64,000 nt of DNA from positions 6,515,507-6,579,506 of the forward strand of contig NC_079209.1 in assembly GCF_026745355.1 (NCBI RefSeq), given 5' to 3'. This document shows, piece after piece, positions 22,701-32,513 of the stretch (position 1 is the stretch's first letter; each line of letters begins with the position of its first letter). This DNA is from Beta vulgaris subsp. vulgaris. Lineage: Eukaryota > Streptophyta > Magnoliopsida > Caryophyllales > Amaranthaceae. The notes under the pieces were generated by a model. That model had not been told where the DNA came from, ran no database searches, and saw only the letters and a program-made list of their open reading frames with translations. A program made the translations under genes and the position numbers.

Positions 22701-23963
22701 TTTTCTTATAGTAGCAATGTGCCTTAGCCCCGTTGTTTTCTGAGCTGTAAGCTTTATATCTAGTCTTTAAACTGATATGTCTTACAGGTTAGTACGGATT
22801 AGGTTAGTAGGGATTGTCCTTTGATTATCTTTCCTAATAAAAACATATAGCTGCGTGCGTCCCTGCTGGTTGCTGATTTGTGCATGACATGTTCTGATGT
22901 GCTACTGCTGGGTGCTGATGTATTGCATGACATGTTCTGGTGTTTGATGTATGCATCACATACCTTAGTCTGTGGTAGCTCACACTCGGCACATGTCTTC
23001 CACATGCTAGCCCCGCGGATGCATATTGTATACTGTATAGTGCCAATAACTTATAAGGAAAAATTTGTGTTTATATATGAGAGATTTCATTACCATAATA
23101 ATGAATAGGGATGTTCCTTTCATATGATTTAATGATTATGTTTAGTTTGCCCGTATTTTTTTTCTTTGAAATGTCCTTTATTAGTTTACTCCTTTCTTTT
23201 GTTTCTATTTTTAGGATAGGATCACTAACTTTTCATCACATATACATTCAACTTTAATATAAAATAATAGTTTCTTTTTGTTTTTTATGACCCACAATAT
23301 TATTTCTCCTAAAACTATGTGCAAAAGAAAGGGGTAAACTAATAAAGACCTGATGGATTATTATATAGGCCTAAACAGGCCCCAAAATAAACTAATTGGC
23401 TCGCGAGACGGTCGGTCTAATGGGGAGGATGTAGGGGTAAAGAGACCTTCTATGTTAAAGTGCTCGTAGTGGATATTGAACCTCCTATGTTCAAGTTCCT
23501 GAAGCTAGCGTGAAGAAAACAAGGTTGTCGATGGCCTAGTCGAACAAGTGATTTAGAGTTGAATGTAATGAGGCACTTAAGCCTTCCCCCCCTAGTTTTC
23601 GTAATAAATGGACAGTTTCGGATTGTAATAGGGTACTAAAGAAAAAATTTCATTTATCAATATAATAATTTATATAATAACACTAAATACAACTTAGCCT
23701 AGTAGTTAGAACTTTAGTATATATGTACTTGAGGTTTTGGGATCAAACCTTATACTATGCAATTTCTTAATTTTTTTATTGTACATGGATTAATGAACTA
23801 AAATTCCCTAGGGAAAGCGCCATGTGACACATTTTCTTATTTTCGCACGCCTTTTAATATATTTTTATAGATTTAAATCCTAACTTGAACACTTAATTTC
23901 AACCAAAAAGAAAGAAAAACCTTATGGCTAGAGTGCGCTAATTTGTTCAACAGGACAAGCTTA
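22701..23963. other. Intergenic with repeat copy
   Basis: No gene was supported. From about 23640 to 23880 lies the second copy of the repeat described at 15905-16150, including its pol III-like boxes (TAGCCTAGTAG and GGGATCAAACC), but without the CCCGGG hairpin end. A GC-richer stretch around 23396-23620 is not recognised. Confidence 0.45.
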
Positions 23964-24608
23964 TGGCATGTTCTCTTCGGCATAAAACAGTTGAACTGAA
24001 CTGAATTGAACTTATTGGAGCTGAACTGAATTGAACTTATTGGAGCTGAACTGAACTGAACTAAACTGAATTGAATTGAATTGAATTGAATTGAATTAAA
24101 TTGAATTAAATTGAATTAAATTAAATGTAATAAATATATAAATAATATTTTAAACAATAATAATATGAATATTAAATAATAATTATAATGATAAGTAATA
24201 ATAATAATAGTATTTTGGATATTTTTAAATGATAGTTATAAATAAATAATATTAATAATCATAAATTAATAATAATAATTAATGATAATAATGATAATTA
24301 ATAATAATTATTTTATATTATTTGTATTAATATATTAATACTTGATGATGATATATAATAACAATAATATCTAAGAAGTAAATTAATACTACTATTTTAA
24401 TAATTAGATTTAATAATGTAAAAATATTTAGTAATAAAAATAATGATTGGGTTGGACAATTACATCATAAACCGTCTTGACGCGATTTGATTGGTTTATG
24501 GGCTAAAAAAAATGGGTTTATTTGTGCTTTGACCTAAACCATGCGCCTCCTAATAATAATAGTAATGATAATGAGTAAAGCTATAATAAACATAATAATA
24601 TATAGAAA

Positions 24609-24797
<189 letters not shown>

Positions 24798-24800
24798 GTA

Positions 24801-25118
24801 CTCCCTCCGTTTCCTAAAGATCTTGCCTCTTTCCGTTTAAGGGTGTTTCCAAAAGATCTTCCCTCTTTTGCTTTATTCCTTATTTGGCAAAACAAATTTC
24901 CCTATTTACCCTCTCACGTCACTATCATATGGTCCACCATTACATTATTAATTCAATTTTACTCCCTTTCTCTCTTCTACTTTAACCCCTTTTTATTTGT
25001 TTATTTATCTTAACCTCTTTCTCTCTCCTACTTTACTCACACCATGCCCCACACAACTTGATTTTCCTTGGTATCTGTAGGAACAGTAAGTGAGAAGATC
25101 TTTAGGAAACGGAGGGAG
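24801..25118. mobile_element. Stowaway MITE, 318 bp
   Basis: Ends CTCCCTCCGTTTCCTAAAGA and TCTTTAGGAAACGGAGGGAG are perfect inverted repeats flanked by TA (24799-24800 and 25119-25120). It is the same family as 43200-43513 but in opposite orientation, sharing internal phrases such as TATGGTCCACCATT and CTTTATTCCTTATTTGG. Confidence 0.95.
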
Positions 25119-25261
25119 TAATTAGTCAAATAAATTACACCAACATAATAATAATATTTAACAAAATGGTTATAAAAGAATGGAGTTGAACTGAACTGAA
25201 CTGATTGGAGCTGAACTGAACTGAACTGAACTGAAAATAAGCTGGGGAGAACAGGCCCTTA

Positions 25262-26146
25262 GTGTGGTACTAGATTATAAATGTTGTTCGCTAGGTCTGT
25301 GATATTAATCTAAAATATACTTCATTCGATTTTTATTAGTTTAATTATTTTTTGAGCCATATTTGCCGAGATATTGATTTGAATTTTAATATCTTTAGTT
25401 ATTGATAATCAAAATTATAAAAAGTTAATATTTGGATAATAGACGAATCTAACAAGATATCACTAGATTATATTTTTCCTTAAGTACAAGAGACACTCAA
25501 GGACTCAAGGTCATGTATGTGAATAGTGTCAAAAGCAAAAATAGGTAAACTAATAAAAACGAAATGGAGTACATAAGAGGCCTTTTCAAGAGCATTCAAA
25601 GCGCCACGTTAGATGGTCATGTCACTATATTTATTTGATATTATAATTTTAGAATAATAGAAATGCATAGTTAGACATTTGAAAAGATAGAATTTGGTTT
25701 CCAATAAATTACAAGAAATTATTATAACCATACCTTCAATTATACAATTTAGAAAATAATTAATGATGTCTATACAATTGAATCTGGTTCGAAATGTGCT
25801 TTAGAATGAGACTCGTATTTATGTTATGGTCACATAGAATTGATCAAAATCGTATATTTCTTTGGCTGGTAGTTGGTAATGCGACCCATAAAAAAATTTA
25901 TCATTAATCTTTTTCAATCAAAAAAATGTAAGATCTCTTTCAATCAAAAAATCATACTCTCTAATCTCTACCAACTTGTCAAGTGCAAGCTAACTATGTA
26001 GCCCTTTAGATAATTATATATTAATTATCATACATTGTGCTAGAATTTTTTTAAATTAATTTATAATCACATATATGATCATTCGTCAATTTACTAATTT
26101 CTTACGTGATGATAACAAAATCAAAATTTATAAAACTTATGGTATT
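25262..26146. other. Intergenic
   Basis: AT-rich, no gene supported. Around 25575-25625 TTTTCAAGAGCATTCAAAGC and CCACGTTAGATGGTCATGTC resemble the 5' part of the Helitron-like units at 36440 and 42895, so a decayed relative may be present. Confidence 0.4.
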
Positions 26147-26567
26147 TGTTCGGGCCCATTTCCTGGAATGGCCCATCTATGGCGAAGTTACTAAAATACC
26201 CCTACTTCTAGGGAACATAATCCTCCACCAGCTGGAGCTGACTAAAATGCCCTCTGGAGCTGACTAAAATGCCCTCATTTACTAGACATCTCATCCTCTA
26301 TAAATAGGGGTTGTCTCATCAGACAAAAGGTATTCAATTCTCACCTAAAAAACCAGAGCATCTCTCTCAACATTTACTCACTTTCTCTCTCTAACTCAAT
26401 CTCAACTGACTTGAGCGTTGGAGGGGCTTTCCTGGGAACATCCCCGGGCCAGTTTTTCATTGTATTTTGCAGGATTATCGGAGACCTCCTCCTCGGCTCT
26501 TCAGGCCTTCTCGGGATTTCAAGACTGTCAACACTACACTTACTTTTGACAGTTCTAGGCAGAAACA
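26147..26567 (+). mobile_element. Solo LTR, 421 bp
   Basis: The LTR starts TGTTCGGGCCCATTTCC and ends GGCAGAAACA, with TGTT/AACA ends and a perfect 5-bp target duplication GTATT (26142-26146 and 26568-26572). It contains a TATA box (CTATAAATAGGGG, about 26297) and a pyrimidine-rich transcribed-type region after it. The small frame 26411-26605 overlaps the end and is not a gene. No internal retrotransposon sequence is attached. The family was not identified. Confidence 0.85.
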
Positions 26568-26572
26568 GTATT

Positions 26573-27009
26573 AATCTTGAATTAAAATCTAAATTTCAAT
26601 GTTAGATGTTAAATATTTTTGCTAATTATAATCTCTTAAAGTATTTATTGACACTTACATAAGCAAAAATATTTAACAAATATTCATAGGCTCAAAGTCA
26701 GTAACAACTATTTGTGCATTGATAGATTTAGTGTTTTGTTTATTTGTGCTATGTTTATATGGATTATGATTTATGGACCACAAATTTGTCTTGTAAGAGA
26801 CCATCTACTTTTAAATTAAAATTAGGCAATGTAAGCCTTATATTAAAAAGAGAATTAGCCTAATAGTGACGGGGTTAATTTCTTTCGATGACTAGTTTAA
26901 TCTATTTAGTGACTAAATCTACTTTTATATTAAAATTAGACCGTCTCTTTTAATAATTTTTGATGGACCACCGACAACATGGTATATAATCAACAGAGAT
27001 CAATATCAT
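26573..27009. other. Intergenic
   Basis: AT-rich DNA between the solo LTR and the next element. Phrases around GACCATCTACTTTTA and ATTAGACCGTCTCTTTT recur inverted, suggesting an old MITE, but borders could not be drawn. Confidence 0.35.
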
Positions 27010-27739
27010 GGTTGCTAAACGCAGCCTCGCTTTACTAACGCAGCTTTAAAAAAACCCCAAAAAACCCTTATTATCATATTCTTTCTAAAAACCCCCTTTC
27101 TCTCTCTAAAAATATTCTCTCCTCCTCTCTAACTGTTACATATAAAAAACTTCATCAAAGATCTACAAATTTTAATTTGATATTCAATGGACCATAATTT
27201 TGACCCAATCGAATTTCAATCGGATGTAAGTTGTGAATTTTTTTTCGCAGATTCAAGTTGTAAATTTTTTTTTCGTAACGAAACAGATGATTCCGTTTCG
27301 TGTAGATTACACGAAACAATTGATTCTGTTTCGTGTGGACTACACGAAACAGATGATTCTGTTTCGTGCAATCTGCACGAAACAATTGGATCCGTTTCGT
27401 GCACCTTGCACGAAATACCAGTATTCCCTTCGAAATTCTGAAAGAAAGTTGGACGAAATTCAAAAAACTTATTCGCTTGATGTTGAACCCGAAATGTGTA
27501 TAAGATCTAGTAATTTATCAATTTTTCAACATTTTGAAAAAGATTGAAGAGCTTGGAAACGAATTTGGGGTATAATGGTGGACGAATTTGTGAAATTTCG
27601 TGAACCAGAAATCTTCGAAGAGGAATAGGGTGATGAGAGAGGAGAGGAAGAGGGAGAAATGAGTTGTGAGTGAATAAGGGTAATTTTGGAATTTAGATGG
27701 GTTGTACATGTTAAATGAAAGTTGCATTTAGCAAACCCC
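27010..27739. mobile_element. TIR element carrying a palindromic tandem array
   Basis: GGTTGCTAAACGCAGC at the left and GTTGCATTTAGCAAACC at the right form imperfect terminal inverted repeats; the inner parts (TAACGCAGC..., AACCCTTATT against AATAAGGGTAATTTTGG) continue the symmetry. About 730 bp in all. It encloses the 33-bp array at 27280-27411. Several open frames on both strands are by-products of the array, whose period is a multiple of three. Type (possibly Mutator-like) and target duplication unresolved. Confidence 0.55.
27280..27411. repeat. 33-bp tandem repeat, four units, each a hairpin
   Basis: Four consecutive 33-base units beginning GAAACA(G/A)(A/T)TG. Each unit's GTTTCGTG(T/C)A pairs with the following T(A/G)CACGAAAC to make a hairpin with a 3-base loop. 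Loops differ but arms covary: TGTA/TACA in the first unit and TGCA/TGCA in the last two. Confidence 0.9.
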
Positions 27740-28195
27740 ATTAATATTTGGCGTCTAGGTGTTATGTTATGGGCCTTGTGGTTATGCGGGAGTTAAATCA
27801 TAATTGTGTGTAACACGAGATATCAAATGATGCCATTGTGGGCTTTTTTTTTTCTTTTTAACCAATGGGAACAATTCTATCTCCTACAAGAATCTCACAT
27901 CAAAACACCTAATAATATTTGGTTATTTTGTCCACACTTTGCAATCACACGTGAAAACACAAAGAGCTCATGTCTTTATTACTCAAAGTACTTTCGTATA
28001 TTTTTTCAATTTGTGAACTCACGAACTTTTGTATCATTATTGCTCAATGACAAAAACAAGCAAAAATTTTGGAAAGATGCGAACCATATATTTGTCTGAA
28101 AGCGTGTATTAATCTTTAGTTTTGGTAACTTTGTGGGTTTTCTATTACTTCTCCGAGTCTGATGATATTTTTCATCGAACAACTTCCCTAAGATT
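27740..28195. other. Intergenic
   Basis: No feature supported. A 97-codon plus-strand frame at 27806-28099 has no recognisable domain or codon pattern and is treated as chance. Confidence 0.4.
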
Positions 28196-28974
28196 CTAAG
28201 ATACGTTGAGATGACTTAAGAATATATAGGACCCTCTATATTTCCTCAAAAGAGGTTTTGATAAATCAATTTCAACACTAAGTCTCGTGAATTGACCTAT
28301 TTCAGCATAAGTAGTAGATTTATTCACTCTTATCACCTTTCCAATCTTTGAACCAATTTTTTTTAGAAATTCTTTGTCAAAGTATGCAACAGAAAGATTT
28401 GGAATCCTTACCCAAGCCATTAGCACATTGATAGATGCCTCCTCTGGGATGAAATTAGGTGTCCATTTTCGAATTATGAGATATGCGTCATCTATCAACC
28501 ATGACCCTTGAGTGAGCACATGATGATAATCATCAACATTGTTGAATCTTGCTATGAAGTATTTACTGATAGAGTATAAATCTATTCCTGGGGCCTCAAT
28601 AATTAACTTAAGCTTTTGGTTGAGTTGGTCATTTGACATGGTATCAAGAGTCAGCGTGACAAAAAGGTCACGGGTTTGAATCTCCTCCATTACCCCTCCT
28701 TTTTCAGTGGAATTTGTGTGAGGGAGCGTGATAGAGTATAAATCTATTCCTGGGGCCTCAACCATCAGCTTAAGCTTTTGGTTGAGTTGGTTCTTTGACA
28801 TTTACACCCAATATCAGTGAGCGCAAGTTCTCCTTTCAATTGCCACTTTTTTTTTAACCTCTTCATAAGTCCCAGCCTAGACGTCCATAAAACATACGGA
28901 TAATCAAGGTGTTTTTCCAAGGTCTTATAATGGCTTTCTTCTCCTCTTTGGTGTGAAGGATTATAGGACAACAT
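28196..28974 (-). pseudogene. DUF4283 (LINE ORF1-type) relic split by a SMART
   Basis: On the minus strand the fragment starts in LKGELALTDIG (about 28815) and, after the 234-bp insertion, resumes as KYFIARFNNVDDYHHVLTQ, then GSWLIDDAYLIIRKWTPNF, AWVRIPNLSVAYFD and IGKVIRVNKSTTY. This is the order of the plant DUF4283 domain found in ORF1 of L1-type retrotransposons and in related host-like sequences. No zinc knuckle follows and the frame ends at 28196. The continuous open frame runs through the inserted element by chance. A transposon relic is more likely than a gene. Confidence 0.7.
28567..28800 (+). mobile_element. SMART (small LTR retrotransposon), complete, 234 bp
   Basis: Two 72-bp direct repeats (28567-28638 and 28729-28800) begin TGATAGAGTATAAATC and end TTTGACA, so each has TG/CA ends; they differ at about six positions. 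The internal 90 bp begins TGGTATCAAGAGTC, a primer-binding site complementary to the 3' end of initiator tRNA-Met, and ends GTGAGGGAGCG, a polypurine tract. A perfect 5-bp target duplication TTTAC flanks it (28562-28566 and 28801-28805). These are the defining traits of plant SMARTs. It encodes nothing and must depend on another element's proteins. Confidence 0.85.
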
Positions 28975-30462
28975 TCTGAGTCTACTATAATTGTCATTTA
29001 ATATTTTGTGTAGAAAAAACTAAAAAAATCTAATCAACCATTCATGACTAATAGGTCATGGCCCATATACCCATGAGTGAGAGCAAATCCAATAATCCAC
29101 TAATATAAGTTAGGGTCCAATAAATTTGGATTGGGTCTAAATGAGGACCCACTTCCATGCATAGGTATAAACTCATAATTTTTGGTGTATAACGTCATCT
29201 AATCAAAACAGTCTCCCAGTGTAACAGCGCTCAGACAAAAAAAAAAAAACAATCGATCCATTTTCTATTACATCAATCACCTTTCTTCATCAATCATCCT
29301 TAAACAAAACAGATACTCATCCAATCAATAAATTCGTACGAAACACGAATTCCAAGGCAAGTCCTATGATTTCCCATAAATCTGGGTGTCTTTTATATTT
29401 TGTATTTCACACATGTAAGAAATTTACGTACATTAATATTTGTGATTATAAATCTGCAATGATGCTATGTATTATCATTTTCTATTGATTTCATGTCTTA
29501 TTAATCAAGAGTTGGTTTACACTCTTCACTAATTATATTATTATTGGGGTCTTATAAATCAATTTTGTCTAGGTTCTTGTGCAAAGCTATGGTTTAGTAA
29601 TTTCTATGGCTAGATTTTTTGGATGATTATTGGTTCTTCATGGGTAATGGTGTAATATATACCGATATACTTAAATGATTATTGGGTAATTACGTTCCCT
29701 TTATGCTAGTTTTTTTTATGTGTCATCTTATTAGGCGTGTTTTAATATGTATTTTTAAAATATCAAATTTTATAAGTTAAAAAATAATACTATTTCGTAT
29801 CAAAAGTAACCATTAAAAAGTAAAACAAGGTGGTCGAAATCATTTGTATCCAGTATGAAGCCTGATTGAACAGGGAGACATTCAGTAAATTTCTTACTCC
29901 TAGAAGGAACTTTAGGCATAATTTGTGTCATCATGTTCATGATTTGGGTGTGTTTATATGTAAGGATCATAATGAGTTGCTCCACTTCACCTGTAGGAAG
30001 TGTTTGAAATGGTATACATTTAACCAAAAACTTAAAGGTGCATTGTTGTTACTTGTGTCACTCGAACACGGGTACACTTTTACTGTTCAAGTGCCTTCTT
30101 TAGGCAATATTATGTTGGACTATCCAAATCTAGTACTTGATTTAAAATGAATAGTCCAAGTAGGTTGCGATATTTTTTGCTCAAACTCGGGTACTCAGGT
30201 TGAACAGAGTTTGTGTCCAAGTACCTTGTCTATTTCATGAAAATATTCCATAACTTTGACATAAAATAAAGTATCAAAGTGACCATACCTATGTCGGACT
30301 ATGAATGATCCGACACGAGTACTTGAGGTAAATAACTGAAGAGTTCGACTAAGATATCTTGCTACCATGATCAGTCTCTTAAAGCAGATTTTCTTTGGTT
30401 TCAAACAGAAGCTGCAACACTAACTACTTCAAGTTTAAACTTTCAGCGGTGTTTACAGCAGA
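28975..30462. other. Upstream region of the small basic-protein gene
   Basis: No coding exon was recognised. A C/A-rich leader-like stretch at about 29240-29355 (many CATCAATC phrases) could be a 5' untranslated exon of the gene at 30463, whose start is preceded by GTGTTTACAG, a usable acceptor. The matching donor is unclear (CCAAG|GCAAGT would need a GC-AG intron). Open frames at 29800-30404 show no domain. Confidence 0.35.
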
Positions 30463-31104
30463 ATGAGTTCAAAGCAGCAAGCAGAAAGACTGGATACACA
30501 CACAACGCAAAGAGAGAAAGAAAGGGAAAAGAGGCGCCTTAGAGACAGGCTAAGAAGACAGAACATGAGCCAAGAACAGAGGGAGAAGCATCTAGCTAGA
30601 CGCCGTAGAAATTATCAACTCAGGAGACTCAGGGCTCAGAATTCCAATCAGCAAACAGATACTCCAGATTTAAGTAATGATACAACTGAGCCTAAAATTC
30701 AAGGTTAATAGCTAGTTTTTTTTAACTACATTGATCATATCTTATGTTCTTAAAAGAGTGTACTTTATTAGAGTACTTCATTCTCATACTAATTTTTTAG
30801 AAGAAGCTCAGAAAAAGCGGAAATACCCAAGAAGATTGCGTTTAAGTGAGATTAGACATCTAGCTAGAACATTACATTGTGATGGGAACCAGCAAATTCA
30901 AGAGGTTTCAACAAGCTGTAAGTAAGAATTTGTGTTCAGCTTTTCCCTTTAACTATTGTTATTGAGTTATTAATTCTGCTTATTATGACTTGATCATGAA
31001 TCTGATCATATGTTCATTTTCGGTTTTCAGGTGCAGACACTAAGAGATTAAGGCTAACTCATGTTAAACGTCTGGCTCGAGCACTAAACCTCACTATGAA
31101 GTAG
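30463..31104 (+). CDS. Small basic protein with duplicated RLRL motif, unknown function
   Basis: Three exons, 30463-30703, 30801-30917 and 31031-31104, join in phase (all introns phase 1, GT/AG borders AAG|GTTAAT...TTTTAG and CT|GTAAGTAAG...TTTCAG) to give 143 residues. Exon 1 is strongly basic (REKEREKRRLRDRLRRQNMS, then HLARRRRNYQLRRLRAQ), probably helical with nuclear-targeting potential. Exon 2 encodes RRLRLSEIRHLARTL and exon 3 KRLRLTHVKRLARALNL, two versions of one motif, each near its exon's splice edge. The short last exon ends four residues after the second motif. No known domain is recognised. Clean splice sites, matching phases and the paired motif argue for a real gene. It faces the Pumilio gene tail to tail. 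Confidence 0.65.
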
Positions 31105-32513
31105 AGTTGCTGCATACTATATCCATAGACATAGGGGATGTAGTTCACATGGATACTATAAGTCTCGCTTGGGCGGCTTAAATGGAACACCGGAGGACAG
31201 TTCTTGCGAATGTATGGTCACATAATATGTACTCTTTTGGGAATGTAAAGCCCAAAATTGAGGCTGATTTGTTTTGTACCACAGATAGAATCTTAGCCAG
31301 CTGAATGCAGGTGTTTTTGAACCAAAAGGATAATGAGTTTCAGGTTCTGCTGTCTATTTAAAGATAAGGAGCGAGGCTATTAAGGGGCCTAAGAGGGTCA
31401 TGGCCCCTGCTAGCCCAACCGTACTGTAATATATAAAAGGCTCAAATAAAAGAAAATTAGGAATTCTAATAAAGTGGCCCCTCGCAATGTAATAATAAAA
31501 AAAGGAAAGTATACTTAGCCCTCCTCCTTAATCAAGTTTGGTTTCGCCCCTGTTAAAGATCTAGTCATACCACAAGTTTTGGTTGGCTAAGTTCTTGGTT
31601 TATTTGGAGTTTGGAAGAGCAAGAAAGTGAAGCTCCATAAAAACAGGAAAAAAAATATTGACAAAAAGAGATCACTTGGGCGCTTAAATAACTTCTTGGG
31701 CATTGTGTTGATCAGCAAGTTTGCAAACCATATGTATTTGTGACAGCTTTATACTATTACTTAGCAACATAAATACCAAGCTACCAAGAATGTCTCACTT
31801 TCCTATACACATCTCCCAATGCACATCTTTGAACTTAAATATCTTTCATCATATATTAGTAAAAATTATAACGATTGAATATTAATAATGTACTAATTAA
31901 GACGAATCAAACCAGATCTCTCATAACTATTTTTTTTCTTATAAGCTGAAAAAAATCGAGAAGATTCTCTCTAGGTATGTCAAGATTCTAAGCGAGAATG
32001 ATAAAAAAGAGAAAAGGAATACTTAGAGAGAATCTTCTCAATTTATAAGAAAAGAATATAGTTATGTGGGGTCTCATTTAAACTAGAGTGTATCTTATTT
32101 TCACTCAAATTACGCAATAAGTGTTCCCTTGATGATTAAGTGTTCCTTATTTTTAACAAAACCATTCTCATCACAGGTTCCGCCAATTTTCTTTTGCAAT
32201 CGTCTAATATAAGAATTTTGTGGTACCAAATATATTAGATTGAAACACAGAATAAAAGAGAACAAATCACATACTTATTCACAAAATAAATTTAAAATCC
32301 ACACATACTATGTTCAAGGAAAGCAACTATTATTTCAGCAAAGATAAAACAATTCGTTACACTACATTGTAACAACAAACATACTACATGATAGTTAATA
32401 CTCGGATTTTGCAACAACAAACAAACATAAAGAAATTCAAAGTTGTACATACTAACAGTAACAACCCAACAATACATATCACTTCTTACCAACTTCAGTC
32501 ACATTTTGGCATA
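31105..32513. other. Convergent 3' region with Stowaway-related fragments
   Basis: Holds the 3' regions of the basic-protein gene (plus) and the Pumilio gene (minus). From about 31791 to 32115 lies Stowaway-like material in partly inverted order: CTTTCCTATACACATCTCCC, TAGTAAAAATTATAACGATT, GAGAAGATTCTCTCTAGG and, inverted, AGAGAGAATCTTCTCAATTT. These also occur at 8235-8491, 52038-52311 and 53209-53320. Confidence 0.5.

Noticed and set aside
27187..27547. Overlapping frames with a repeating 11-residue peptide on both strands; also considered a CRISPR-like array
   Set aside because: Produced by the 33-bp period; there are no unique spacers, only variable hairpin loops, and the context is a plant TIR element.
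28567..28800. Au-type or other tRNA-derived SINE
   Set aside because: A B-box-like GGGTTTGAATCT is present, but 72-bp terminal direct repeats with TG/CA ends, primer site, polypurine tract and 5-bp duplication fit a SMART better.
28196..28801. 201-residue protein-coding gene on the minus strand
   Set aside because: The N-terminal third is translated SMART sequence; the rest is a truncated DUF4283 relic.
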